Shown here in pieces: positions 54,131 through 62,236 of a stretch of 64,000 nucleotides of DNA. Source of the stretch: JANNSX01 sp041397825 (GTDB lineage: Bacteria > Pseudomonadota > Alphaproteobacteria > Rhizobiales > Hyphomicrobiaceae). The notes under the pieces are model-generated. The model saw nothing but the letters and a program-made list of their open reading frames with translations. It had not been told where the DNA came from and ran no database searches. Every line of letters starts with the position of its first letter. The stretch's first letter is position 1. The stretch is from positions 186,001-250,000 of the forward strand of contig JAWKVX010000003.1 of the NCBI GenBank assembly GCA_041397825.1. The letters are read 5' to 3'. The position numbers and the translations under genes are program-made.

Positions 54131-54212
54131 GACCCGTGTCTCCTCATTTTAGGGCGGTCGGCGGCCCGAGTGACGGCCCGGTCGCACCTGCTGTCTACGT
54201 GTCGATCCGGTC

Positions 54213-56840
54213 TCAGAACAGATCGAAACGTGGTTTCGACCTCAACCATTTGAGCTTTGCGAGCGCCACGAGCGTCGCCGTCGTTCCCTTCGGGCGCTCC
54301 AATCCGGCAGCGCCGAGGTCCGCCTGAACCTTGTCGCCCACCTTGCCCTTCAAGCCGGCCTTGGCTGCGTCCGCGTCGGCATAGCCGAGTTCGACCAGCA
54401 GCCGCGAGGTCGCCTGTCTCTGTGCGGCCTCCGGGATGGCCAGCAGCGCCAGCTCGGCATCGGCCCGCGGCGCCTCTTGGTCGAGGGCGATCGCATGCGC
54501 ATAGTAGCCGGCGGCCGCGGCCGGGTCGGCCTCGCCGGCCTCGCCATGCAGCAGAATGTAGCCCAGGTTGTTGGCAGCATAGGGATCGCCGCGATCTGCA
54601 GAGAGGCCGTACCAGAGCATGGCCTGGGGCGTGTCCTTCTTCACGCCGAGACCTAGGTAGTACATGCGGCCGATATTCGTTGCAGCGAACGGGTGACCAC
54701 CTTTGTGAGCCTTAAGAAAGAGCTCGAGAGCCCGCGGATAGTCCGGCTGGCCGCCATCCCTGCCCTCGAGCAGGTAGATGCCGAGGTTGTTGAAGCCGTA
54801 GATGTCGTTCCGTGCCACCGACTTCACGTAGAAGCCGAGAGCACGCTTCGGATCGGCTGCGACGCCGATGCCGGTCTCGAATATCGCGCCGAGCGCGTTG
54901 ATGGCGTAGGTGTGCCCCATCTCCGCGCTCTGCAGGAGCATGGTCAGCCCGCGCTTGCGATCCTGCTCGATATCACGGCCGAAATACAGCCGCTGGCCGA
55001 GCTCGTTCAGGGCAAAAGGATCACCGGCTGCCGCACCTTGCTCAAGCAGAACATTCGCGGCTTGAGGGTCGGGTGTGCCGAGTGCGCCGCGCGCCAGCAG
55101 CATGGCATAGGTGGTATGGGCCCGGATGTAGCCGGCATCGCTGGCTTTCCTGACCAGCTCGACTCCGCGCTCGGTGTTGCGGGCAGCGAGCTCGACGCGG
55201 CCGAGCTCATAGAAGAACCGCGTGACGGTCGGGTGGTCGAATACCGCCTTGATGCAGGCCGGCCGCGCCGCCGCCACGTCAAGCTCGTTCGGAGCCACGC
55301 CATCCGCGACGCCCTCGAGATCGAGCGGCTCGCCCGCGAGCTTGTCACAGGGATTGAGCCCGACGCCGAGCGGTGCCGCTAAGGTTGCGACCGAGCGCCC
55401 CGCAGTATCGATCATGGTCAAGTAGACCTTGGCGCTGTCGCCCTTGGCAACGCCCGAGGCATGCGCAGAGTATCCGAGGCTGCCGAGCTCGGCCACCTCG
55501 ATGGTCTCGCCGCGGCCGAGGTGACGGTTGCCCGACGTGAGCTCGCCACGCTCCGGAAAGCCGTCGATGCGCAACCGGTAGTCCTTGGCTCCCGGGGGCA
55601 GGACGGCGAGGTCGGCGACTAGCAGGACGGGTCCGACGCCCGCATCGACCGAACGATCGGCCTCGATGGATTCCTGAAGGACACGGAGAAGATCTTGCGG
55701 CGCGGTGGCAACAGAACCGGCGACTGACGCTGGCGCGGTGTCGGCCGCCTGGGTGGCAGTGACGACGACGATGGCGGTCTTGGCATTGCCCCAGGCATCG
55801 TCGACACGATAGCGCAGCATCGCTACTGAGCCCTGCGCCAAGTTGCTGCCGTCCAGCTCGAGGCTCGCCAGCTCTGCCGAAGTCAGGGTGCTGCCGTTCT
55901 CGATTTGCTGACCCGCGAGCAGGATCCGTCCGTCATCCGGCACGGCCTCGATCGTGACCTTCAGATCGCCGCCTTCCGGCTGTTGAGGCTCGGGAATACC
56001 GAGGGCAACGCGACCACCCGGTGCCATGGCAACTTGATGCATGTCGGCAACGATCGGCGGTGGCCGTTTCGGCACGAAAAAGAAGTCCTCGACCAGGGAG
56101 GAGTTCTCCCATGGCACCTGTTTCCCTTGGGTGGTGGCTATGACCTCGTTGCGCACGGCGGTCAGCATCTGGCGGACATCGATGGCTGGCGTAAGGGCAT
56201 GTTTCACGAAGGCCGATGTAAAGGGGCTCGTTCCACCTTTCTCGCCGTCAAGGGCAACATTGCCAGGCTCCGTGGAGAAAGCGATGAGCGTGCCGACACC
56301 GGCATCAATCCGGGCAAGACCGCGCGAGGCGACACTCCGGGTCTGCTCTCCTGCCGTCGAGAAGGGGCGCCCCGCAAATGGGTTGTTGCGGCAGGCATCG
56401 AGAAAGACAAGTCGCACCTTGGAGCGTGCGGCCATGAATCTCATGATGGTGTCGAGGTCGATCGCCTCGAAATCGAGGTCGAGTTCGCTGTCGAGCTTGG
56501 CGTCGATCGGGATGATGTAGTTTCGACCGCCGACCTGGACGGCGTGGCCTGAATAATAGACCAGGCTAACATCGGCTCCGTCGAGGCGGCCCAGAAACCC
56601 GCGAACCGTCCGCTCGAGATCGGGATGAGACTGGTCGATGGCCTCGACAATCTCGAAGTCGGCGGCGCGCAGCGTGTCGGCCACAGCCTTTACGTCCTGC
56701 ACCGGATTGGTCAGTGCACCGAAACGCTTGTAGGAAGCATTGCCGATGAGAAGCGCGACGCGCTTCTCGGCCCGCGCGATGTCGGTGCCTGCGGCTGTGC
56801 CCAAGATCAACGCAAGAAGGACGAGCAGCAGTCGTTTCAT
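54213..56840 (-). CDS. Exported caspase-like (C14) protein with Sel1 repeats
   Basis: An 875-residue protein. Signal peptide about 1-24; caspase/metacaspase-fold peptidase domain about 25-270 with catalytic H99 (YYSGHAVQ) and C150 (FLDACRNNPF); two cadherin-like repeats (about 315-370 and 450-500, each with a G-x-L..G..I/L..L pattern); then Sel1-type TPR repeats (about 565-800, e.g. AINALGAIFETGIGVAADPKRA, in part LGAIFETGIGVAADPKRA). The start at 56840 leads the signal peptide. Such exported C14 proteins are frequent in rhizobia but of unknown role. It is the first gene of a pair with the S74 protein. Confidence 0.85.
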   Translation of the reverse strand: MKRLLLVLLALILGTAAGTDIARAEKRVALLIGNASYKRFGALTNPVQDVKAVADTLRAADFEIVEAIDQSHPDLERTVRGFLGRLDGADVSLVYYSGHAVQVGGRNYIIPIDAKLDSELDLDFEAIDLDTIMRFMAARSKVRLVFLDACRNNPFAGRPFSTAGEQTRSVASRGLARIDAGVGTLIAFSTEPGNVALDGEKGGTSPFTSAFVKHALTPAIDVRQMLTAVRNEVIATTQGKQVPWENSSLVEDFFFVPKRPPPIVADMHQVAMAPGGRVALGIPEPQQPEGGDLKVTIEAVPDDGRILLAGQQIENGSTLTSAELASLELDGSNLAQGSVAMLRYRVDDAWGNAKTAIVVVTATQAADTAPASVAGSVATAPQDLLRVLQESIEADRSVDAGVGPVLLVADLAVLPPGAKDYRLRIDGFPERGELTSGNRHLGRGETIEVAELGSLGYSAHASGVAKGDSAKVYLTMIDTAGRSVATLAAPLGVGLNPCDKLAGEPLDLEGVADGVAPNELDVAAARPACIKAVFDHPTVTRFFYELGRVELAARNTERGVELVRKASDAGYIRAHTTYAMLLARGALGTPDPQAANVLLEQGAAAGDPFALNELGQRLYFGRDIEQDRKRGLTMLLQSAEMGHTYAINALGAIFETGIGVAADPKRALGFYVKSVARNDIYGFNNLGIYLLEGRDGGQPDYPRALELFLKAHKGGHPFAATNIGRMYYLGLGVKKDTPQAMLWYGLSADRGDPYAANNLGYILLHGEAGEADPAAAAGYYAHAIALDQEAPRADAELALLAIPEAAQRQATSRLLVELGYADADAAKAGLKGKVGDKVQADLGAAGLERPKGTTATLVALAKLKWLRSKPRFDLF

Positions 56841-56944
56841 GGGCACTATCGCCGGGTGTCGGAGTTTGTCGAGGAATGAACCTAGCAGAGCCTGCTCCCT
56901 CCGACCAGAACCCAGCACGTAACCGGATGACGTTACGATATGGA

Positions 56945-57907
56945 TCACTGTCGGAGGGGCTTGATCGTCTGCCCGGCGCCCGTATCCAATTGCTCCAGCG
57001 CCTTCAGAATGGCGACGAGGGCGCGGTCGCGGAGCGATTCCAGCTCAGCGATCGAGCGGCCGTCGGCCTTTGCCTCTGTTTGCGAGGCAATCTTCTCGAT
57101 CAGCTCCGGCGTGATCTTCGGACCCTTCATGAAACAGTTGGGGTTCTCGAGGCTGGGCCCGAAATGTTCCACGAAATGCCGCATGCCGCCGGCCCCGCCA
57201 CCGAGGTGAAACGTCAGGAACGTGCCCATGATAGCCCATCTGAGGCCTGGGCCGTAATTCACCGCGTCGTCGATCTGGCCGGCAGTCGCAATGCCCTGGT
57301 CAATCAAATGCAGCGCTTCTGTCCACAACGCCTCCTGGAGGCGATTGGCGATGTAGGCGTCGATCTCCTTCTGCATGACCAGTGCGTGCATGCCGACGGC
57401 TTCATAGAAGGTCTTGGCCGACTCGACGGCCGCCGGCGAGGTCGCGATGCCGGGTACGATCTCGCAAAGGGGGATCAGATAGACGGGATTGAACGGATGG
57501 CCGATCAGGATGCGTTCCGGATGCGTCATGCCGTTTTGCAGCTTGGTCGGCAGAAAGGCGGAGGAGGAGGAGGCAATGACGACATCGGAGTCGAGCGCGG
57601 CGCTGACCGATGTGAAAAGGGTACGCTTCACGTCTTCGCGCTCGGGGGCGGCCTCCTGCACGAAACAGGCGCCATCGAGGGCACGCTCGAGCTCGGTGGT
57701 GAAGCGGATGGGCGACGGCTCGCGGCTGCCGGCGAGAGCGGCGAGCGCCGCATGACCGCGGCCGATCACCTCCCGCGCCCTCGGCTCGACGGCCGCGACA
57801 GGATCATAGAATCCAACCTCGTAGCCCGCAAAGCTCAATCGTGCTGCCCAGCCTGCGCCTATCAAGCCTGCGCCCAGCACTGCGACCTTCTTCGTCTTCG
57901 TTGGCAC
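56945..57907 (-). CDS. lcdH: 3-hydroxyacyl-CoA dehydrogenase family, probable carnitine 3-dehydrogenase
   Basis: A 320-residue NAD-dependent dehydrogenase. Rossmann motif VAVLGAGLIGAGWAARLSFAG at the N terminus, catalytic-type segment IASSSSAFLPTKLQ and HPFNPVYLIPLCEIVPG with the active His. The C-terminal half NYGPGLRWAIMGTFLTFHL and GGMRHFVEHFGP closely recalls L-carnitine dehydrogenase, which makes 3-dehydrocarnitine. A 3-hydroxybutyryl-CoA-type enzyme is the alternative. It starts with GTG at 57907 after GGAGGCGGATC. No BKACE (DUF849) or thioesterase gene, the usual carnitine-pathway partners, is adjacent, so the substrate is only likely. Confidence 0.78.
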   Translation of the reverse strand: MPTKTKKVAVLGAGLIGAGWAARLSFAGYEVGFYDPVAAVEPRAREVIGRGHAALAALAGSREPSPIRFTTELERALDGACFVQEAAPEREDVKRTLFTSVSAALDSDVVIASSSSAFLPTKLQNGMTHPERILIGHPFNPVYLIPLCEIVPGIATSPAAVESAKTFYEAVGMHALVMQKEIDAYIANRLQEALWTEALHLIDQGIATAGQIDDAVNYGPGLRWAIMGTFLTFHLGGGAGGMRHFVEHFGPSLENPNCFMKGPKITPELIEKIASQTEAKADGRSIAELESLRDRALVAILKALEQLDTGAGQTIKPLRQ

Positions 57908-58219
57908 GATCCGCCTCCCTATGTGCGTCAGGACGCCAGCCTAGGGCCGGTTCGGGACAAGGGCAAAGGGGGCGTGAGGAGCACGGACCGAGCCGGACAG
58001 ATCGGTGGCGCTGGTCGGCACCTATGTCGCGGAAGGAATGGGCCCCCTGTTGACGTCGTCCGTGCGAACACAATGTCTCCACAAAGTCGGCGATAGGGTC
58101 TTGCCACTTCGTCCCGCTTCTGGTCAGGGCTGCAGGTTCCGATACGGCATAGGTGATCCTCGCGCCAGCGTCTTGGTCGGTGGCGGATACCGCTTCTTGC
58201 TCAACCATGGGAGTGTTGA
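57908..58219. other. Intergenic stretch without recognised content
   Basis: About 310 bases between the divergent carnitine-dehydrogenase-like gene and the small secreted protein gene. It probably holds both promoters. I saw no operator-like palindrome or coding frame with support. Confidence 0.45.
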
Positions 58220-58525
58220 ATGATCTCGCAGAGATCTATCGCTTTGACGATCGGGCTTGCTCTGACGGTCGTGTTGATGCCGCTGACAGCAGAGGCTGCC
58301 GCGCCGGAGGTCAAGGATTGCGCAAGCGCAGCCTCGGATGCCGACAAGAAAACGTGCCATCAGGAGAACATCAAGGCGCTCCGCAAGTCGGTCGCGGCCG
58401 CGATCAACGAGAAATGTAAGGCGGAAGCCAGCACGGCCGGCAGCACCGGCATGGCGCTGACGCTGGCGATCCAGACCTGTACGGAAGCCAAGCTTCAGGA
58501 CATCTACAAAAGCCTGGCCCAGTAG
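58220..58525 (+). CDS. Small secreted four-cysteine protein, unknown
   Basis: A 101-residue protein with a clear signal peptide (residues 1-27, hydrophobic core ALTIGLALTVVLMPL, AEA cleavage). The mature part of about 74 residues is helical, with four cysteines near positions 34, 46, 66 and 87 that may form two disulfides in the periplasm. I recognise no family. The frame is bounded by intergenic DNA, lacks strong competing frames and precedes the aminotransferase gene by 94 bases. Confidence 0.6.
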   Translation: MISQRSIALTIGLALTVVLMPLTAEAAAPEVKDCASAASDADKKTCHQENIKALRKSVAAAINEKCKAEASTAGSTGMALTLAIQTCTEAKLQDIYKSLAQ

Positions 58526-58619
58526 CACACTCTCCTGAGCCGCATCGCATCCACCGCGGGTTCTTGCGTTGAGCCCGCGGTGCTGGCAGCCTCTGCGGTG
58601 CCTGGGAGGTGGCGCCAGC

Positions 58620-59918
58620 ATGAGCGAGAGCGACTGGACGACCGACGGAATCATCCGGCGGCGCGAGGCCTACTTTGCCGCGTCGCAACGCGCCTTCATG
58701 CCGTACAAGACACCACTCATTTTCAAGCGGGGTGAGCGGCAGTATCTGTGGGACGAGAAGGGCGCGAGGTACATCGATCTCCTGGCCATGAACGTCTGCA
58801 TCTCGGTGGGCCACGCCCATCCCAAGGTCAACGCCGCGGTCAAGGCACAGATCGACCAGCTGCAACACGCGACGACCATGTTTTACCATCCTGTCCCGGC
58901 ACACTATGCCGAGGAGCTGGCGGCGCGCATGCCGAAGGGCCCTGACTGGGTGGTGCACTTCACGAACAGCGGCACCGAGGCGATCGATCTGGCGCTCGTC
59001 ATGGCGCAAACTCACACGCGCAACATCGACATGCTCGCTTTGAGGAATGCCTATCACGGAGCCACCATCGGTGCGCAGTCGCTGACCGGTATCAGCGGCT
59101 TTCGCCACCCGATCCCGCTCCTGGCCGGAATTCATCACATCGCCAACCCCGATCCCTATCGCGGCGTGCTCGGCAATGATACCGAGGCCTATCTCGGCGA
59201 GATCGACCGGACAATCCAGTATGCGACCTCGGGCCGGCTTGCCGGCCTGATCGTCGAGCCGGTGCAGGGCTACGGTGGCATCGTCGAGCTGCCGGATGGC
59301 TATCTCAAAGCCGCCGCCGAGAGGGTCCGGGCGCGAGGCGGAATCCTCATCGTCGATGAGGTTCAGTCAGGCTTCGGACGCACCGGCGACAGCTTCTGGG
59401 CTTTCGAGCATCACGGAGTGGTACCTGAGATCGTCGTCATGGCGAAAGGAATCGGCAATGGCTTTCCGCTTGGTGCCGTCGCCGCACAGCGCCACGTCGC
59501 CGACAGCATGGCAGGCAAATTCTCATTTCACACCTACGGTGCCAGCCCGACCTCCTGTGCGGCCGGCCGAGCGGTCCTCGAGGTCATCGATGAGGAAGGG
59601 CTACAGGAGAATGCGAAGCTGGTTGGGACCAGGCTCAAGGCTGTCCTGCTGCGGCTGCACCAACGGCACGAGGTTATCGGCGACGTGAGAGGGCGCGGGC
59701 TGATGCTGGCGATCGAGATCGTCAAGGACCGCAAGTCCAAACTGCCCGGAACGGAGATAGCGGCAGACATCTTCGAGAGAACGCGCGAGCACGGGCTCGT
59801 GGTTTCCAAATCCGGAGCGGATCGCAATATGCTCCGCATGGTTCCGCCGCTCTGCCTCTCGGAAGCGGATGTGGACCAGGTTGCGCTAGCCCTGGATCGA
59901 TCGTTCGAAGGGTACTGA
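58620..59918 (+). CDS. Class III PLP-dependent aminotransferase (AGXT2-like)
   Basis: A 432-residue fold-type I aminotransferase. PLP-phosphate site FTNSGTEAIDLALVMAQ, AYHGATIG, EPVQGYGGIVELPDG, DEVQSGFGRTGDSFWAFEHH (in part) and Schiff-base lysine K276 in MAKGIGNGFPLGAV. The N-terminal layout (YLWDEKGARYIDLLAMNVCISVGHAHP) resembles alanine-glyoxylate aminotransferase 2, which acts on beta-aminoisobutyrate or alanine with glyoxylate or pyruvate. The start at 58620 follows GGGAGGTGGCGCCAGC. The natural substrate is not given by the context. Confidence 0.85.
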   Translation: MSESDWTTDGIIRRREAYFAASQRAFMPYKTPLIFKRGERQYLWDEKGARYIDLLAMNVCISVGHAHPKVNAAVKAQIDQLQHATTMFYHPVPAHYAEELAARMPKGPDWVVHFTNSGTEAIDLALVMAQTHTRNIDMLALRNAYHGATIGAQSLTGISGFRHPIPLLAGIHHIANPDPYRGVLGNDTEAYLGEIDRTIQYATSGRLAGLIVEPVQGYGGIVELPDGYLKAAAERVRARGGILIVDEVQSGFGRTGDSFWAFEHHGVVPEIVVMAKGIGNGFPLGAVAAQRHVADSMAGKFSFHTYGASPTSCAAGRAVLEVIDEEGLQENAKLVGTRLKAVLLRLHQRHEVIGDVRGRGLMLAIEIVKDRKSKLPGTEIAADIFERTREHGLVVSKSGADRNMLRMVPPLCLSEADVDQVALALDRSFEGY

Positions 59919-59962
59919 GGAAGTTTCCCGAGCATGGTCGTATCGAAAGGCTTGGAGTCTGA

Positions 59963-60418
59963 GCCGTCACGCAATGCGTCCTTGCCGCTGGCGCAACACT
60001 GAGCCTGGCGATCGAGAAGGCGAGGATCGATGAGGAGCATTTGCCCCTGGCCTCGACGTTGTTCCGCTCCCAGGCGCTGGTGCTGATTTGTGCCGCCGTG
60101 CAGCGCGGCGAGATCCCCAGTGCCGGAGACCAGGCGGCGCTCAACCATCTCCGGAAGCTGCGCATCCGCATACTGGGAGACTGCGTGCTGCAGGATGAGG
60201 CTTGGCGGATTGCCGAGAGTCTCGGTTAGCAGAATGCGTATACGGCCGAGTATGCTACCTTGATTGGGCTTCAGGCTGACGTCTTCGTGACGCTCGACCG
60301 CGAGCTTGCCCGGAAGTTGACGGGCCTTGTCGCTGTCGCTCCGATCAAGCATCATCACCCGATGCGAACAGGACCCACTGGGCGTCGCAAATGTTCGCAA
60401 GAGCAAGAAGAGGCGTAA
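59963..60418 (+). pseudogene. Broken PIN-domain (VapC-like) gene
   Basis: One reading frame from 59963 to the TAA at 60416-60418 encodes most of a PIN-domain nuclease (GATLSLAIEKARIDEEHLPLAS.., LWRSQAL-like FRSQALVLICAAVQRGE, RIRILGD..AWRIAESLG, then YTAEYATLIGLQADVFVTLDRELARKL; parts shown). An in-frame TAG at 60227-60229 interrupts it just where relatives have a Trp (LGW becomes LG-stop, TGG to TAG). The N-terminal strand with the first catalytic Asp is also missing, with a stop at 59960-59962. No antitoxin gene adjoins it. It looks like the remnant of a toxin gene. Confidence 0.75.
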
Positions 60419-60420
60419 CC

Positions 60421-60822
60421 ATGCTCACGGGGACGTGTCACTGCGGGGCGCTCACCTGGACGTTCGACGGCATGCCGGAGAGCGTTACGGCCTGCAACTG
60501 CTCGCTTTGCCGGCGATATGGAGTGCTCTGGATCTACGACTACGACGGAGAGCGGATCCGGATCAGCGGGCCGAGCTCGGTCTATACGCGGAGGGATGCG
60601 ATGCCGCCGTCGCTCGAGACCCACTTCTGTCCGACCTGCGGTTGCGTGACGGCCTGGCGTGGCTTGCAGGTCGATGTCGAAGGTCGCCGCCGGATCGCGG
60701 TCAATCTTAGGCTGACGGAGCCTGGCACCGTCGCCCATCTGCCGATCGATCACTTCGACGGTCTGGATACGTTCGATGACCTGCCGCGCGATGGCCGGTG
60801 CGTGAAGGACATGTGGTTCTGA
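60421..60822 (+). CDS. GFA/CENP-V-family zinc-binding protein
   Basis: A 133-residue protein of the glutathione-dependent formaldehyde-activating (GFA) fold. Zinc-binding cysteines: GTCHCGALTW (C6, C8), ACNCSLCRRYG (C25, C27, C30) and HFCPTCGCVTAW (three Cys). The family was named for Paracoccus Gfa, which was proposed to speed S-hydroxymethylglutathione formation; most members are uncharacterised. The ATG at 60421 has AAGAGG about eight bases upstream. It follows directly after the PIN pseudogene and precedes the OtnK-type gene by 52 bases. Confidence 0.88.
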   Translation: MLTGTCHCGALTWTFDGMPESVTACNCSLCRRYGVLWIYDYDGERIRISGPSSVYTRRDAMPPSLETHFCPTCGCVTAWRGLQVDVEGRRRIAVNLRLTEPGTVAHLPIDHFDGLDTFDDLPRDGRCVKDMWF

Positions 60823-60874
60823 GCATGCCGAAAGCTCCTCAAACGGGGACTGGCAGAGACGCGGACAACCATCC

Positions 60875-62185
60875 ATGCCACTTCTTCTCGGCGCCATCGC
60901 TGACGATCTGACCGGCGGCATCGAGCTTGCCTCGATGCTTGTTGCACAGGGCGTCAGGACGGGGTTCGGCATCGGACCTGCCGCCAGCCTCGTTGAGGAC
61001 GCCGAGGCCCAAGTCATCGCGCTCAAGACCCGCGTGATCCCGGCTGACGAGGCCGTCACGGCGGTGCTCGGGGGCGCTGAACGACTGATCACGCGTGGCG
61101 CGCGGCAGGTCTTCTTCAAATACTGCGCCACGTTCGACTCGACGCCCGCCGGCAACATTGGGCCCTGCGCCGAGGCGCTGATCGACCGCCTCGATGCACA
61201 CCGAGCCCTATTCTGCCCAGCCCTCTGCGAGACCGGCAGAACGGTCTATCAGGGGCACATGTTCGGCGGGTCGACGCTCTTATCGGACTCCCCCAAGCGC
61301 TTTGATCCTCTCACACCCATGACGGATTCCAATCTCGTGCGTGTGCTGCAGGCCCAGAGCCGGCAGAAGGTCGGATTGATCGATCACTCCATCGTCGAGG
61401 CTGGACCCGAGGCAATCCGGTACCGGTCCGAGCAGTTGGCGGCGGAGGGAGCCACACTTCAGATCGTCGACACACTGAACGAAAATCACCTTGCGGCGAT
61501 TGCTGATGCCGCAGCCGGCATGCCGCTCCTGACAGGAAACTCCTCCGTCGCCGCGCACCTGCCGGCATGCTGGCGTCGGAGCGGAGACCTGCAAGCGACC
61601 GCACCGATCATGCTTGCGGGCGTCGATGGCCCGGGAGCCGTCATCGCTGGCAGCGTTGCCGAGCAGACTCGCCAGCAACTCGCCGTCTTCGGCACGCACC
61701 ATCCCGTGCTGACGCTCCATCTCGAGCGGGCCTTCGCCGGCGACGATCTTGTTGGCGAAGCGATGACCTTTGCGCGCCAGTGCATGCGCCAGTGTCGTGA
61801 CTTCGCCATCAGCACCGCAGTACCGCAGGCGGCCGTCGACCAGTTGCAGACGCGCTTCGGTCGCGCAGAGACAGCCGCCCAGGCCGAATTCATTCTTTCG
61901 ACGTTGGCGCACAGATTCGTGCATGAACTCGGCGTCCGCCGTATCGTGGTCGCCGGTGGAGAGACATCAGGTGCCGTGGTCGCCGCTCTCGGGCTGACGC
62001 GTCTCGAGGTCGGACCTTATCTGGGGCTGGGCATGTCGCGCGCCATCACGAGGACGGAGCCGATCCTGGGACTATCGCTCAAGTCCGGAAAGCTCGGCTC
62101 TCTCGATGTCTTCGAGAGGCTTCTGGCCGACATGTGTCGGCCGCTGCACGCCGCGCCGATGCCCGACGTCTGGCCGTCTCGCTGA
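60875..62185 (+). CDS. otnK: Four-carbon acid sugar kinase (OtnK/DUF1537 family)
   Basis: A 436-residue kinase of the DUF1537 family. It starts with the hallmark LLLGAIADDLTGGIELASML, then FFKYCATFDSTPAGNIGPCAEAL and the C-terminal ATP-binding part VVAGGETSGAVVAALGL. OtnK phosphorylates 3-oxo-tetronate (or related denonate/threonate) at C4. OtnC, OtnI and the dehydrogenase of that pathway are not adjacent, so the specific acid sugar is unknown. Family assignment is strong; the gene symbol reflects the closest described group. Confidence 0.85.
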   Translation: MPLLLGAIADDLTGGIELASMLVAQGVRTGFGIGPAASLVEDAEAQVIALKTRVIPADEAVTAVLGGAERLITRGARQVFFKYCATFDSTPAGNIGPCAEALIDRLDAHRALFCPALCETGRTVYQGHMFGGSTLLSDSPKRFDPLTPMTDSNLVRVLQAQSRQKVGLIDHSIVEAGPEAIRYRSEQLAAEGATLQIVDTLNENHLAAIADAAAGMPLLTGNSSVAAHLPACWRRSGDLQATAPIMLAGVDGPGAVIAGSVAEQTRQQLAVFGTHHPVLTLHLERAFAGDDLVGEAMTFARQCMRQCRDFAISTAVPQAAVDQLQTRFGRAETAAQAEFILSTLAHRFVHELGVRRIVVAGGETSGAVVAALGLTRLEVGPYLGLGMSRAITRTEPILGLSLKSGKLGSLDVFERLLADMCRPLHAAPMPDVWPSR

Positions 62186-62236
62186 AGGCATCTCGAGGTC
62201 GGATGAATGACCTTGCCTGTGATCCTGTCGCGCTTC

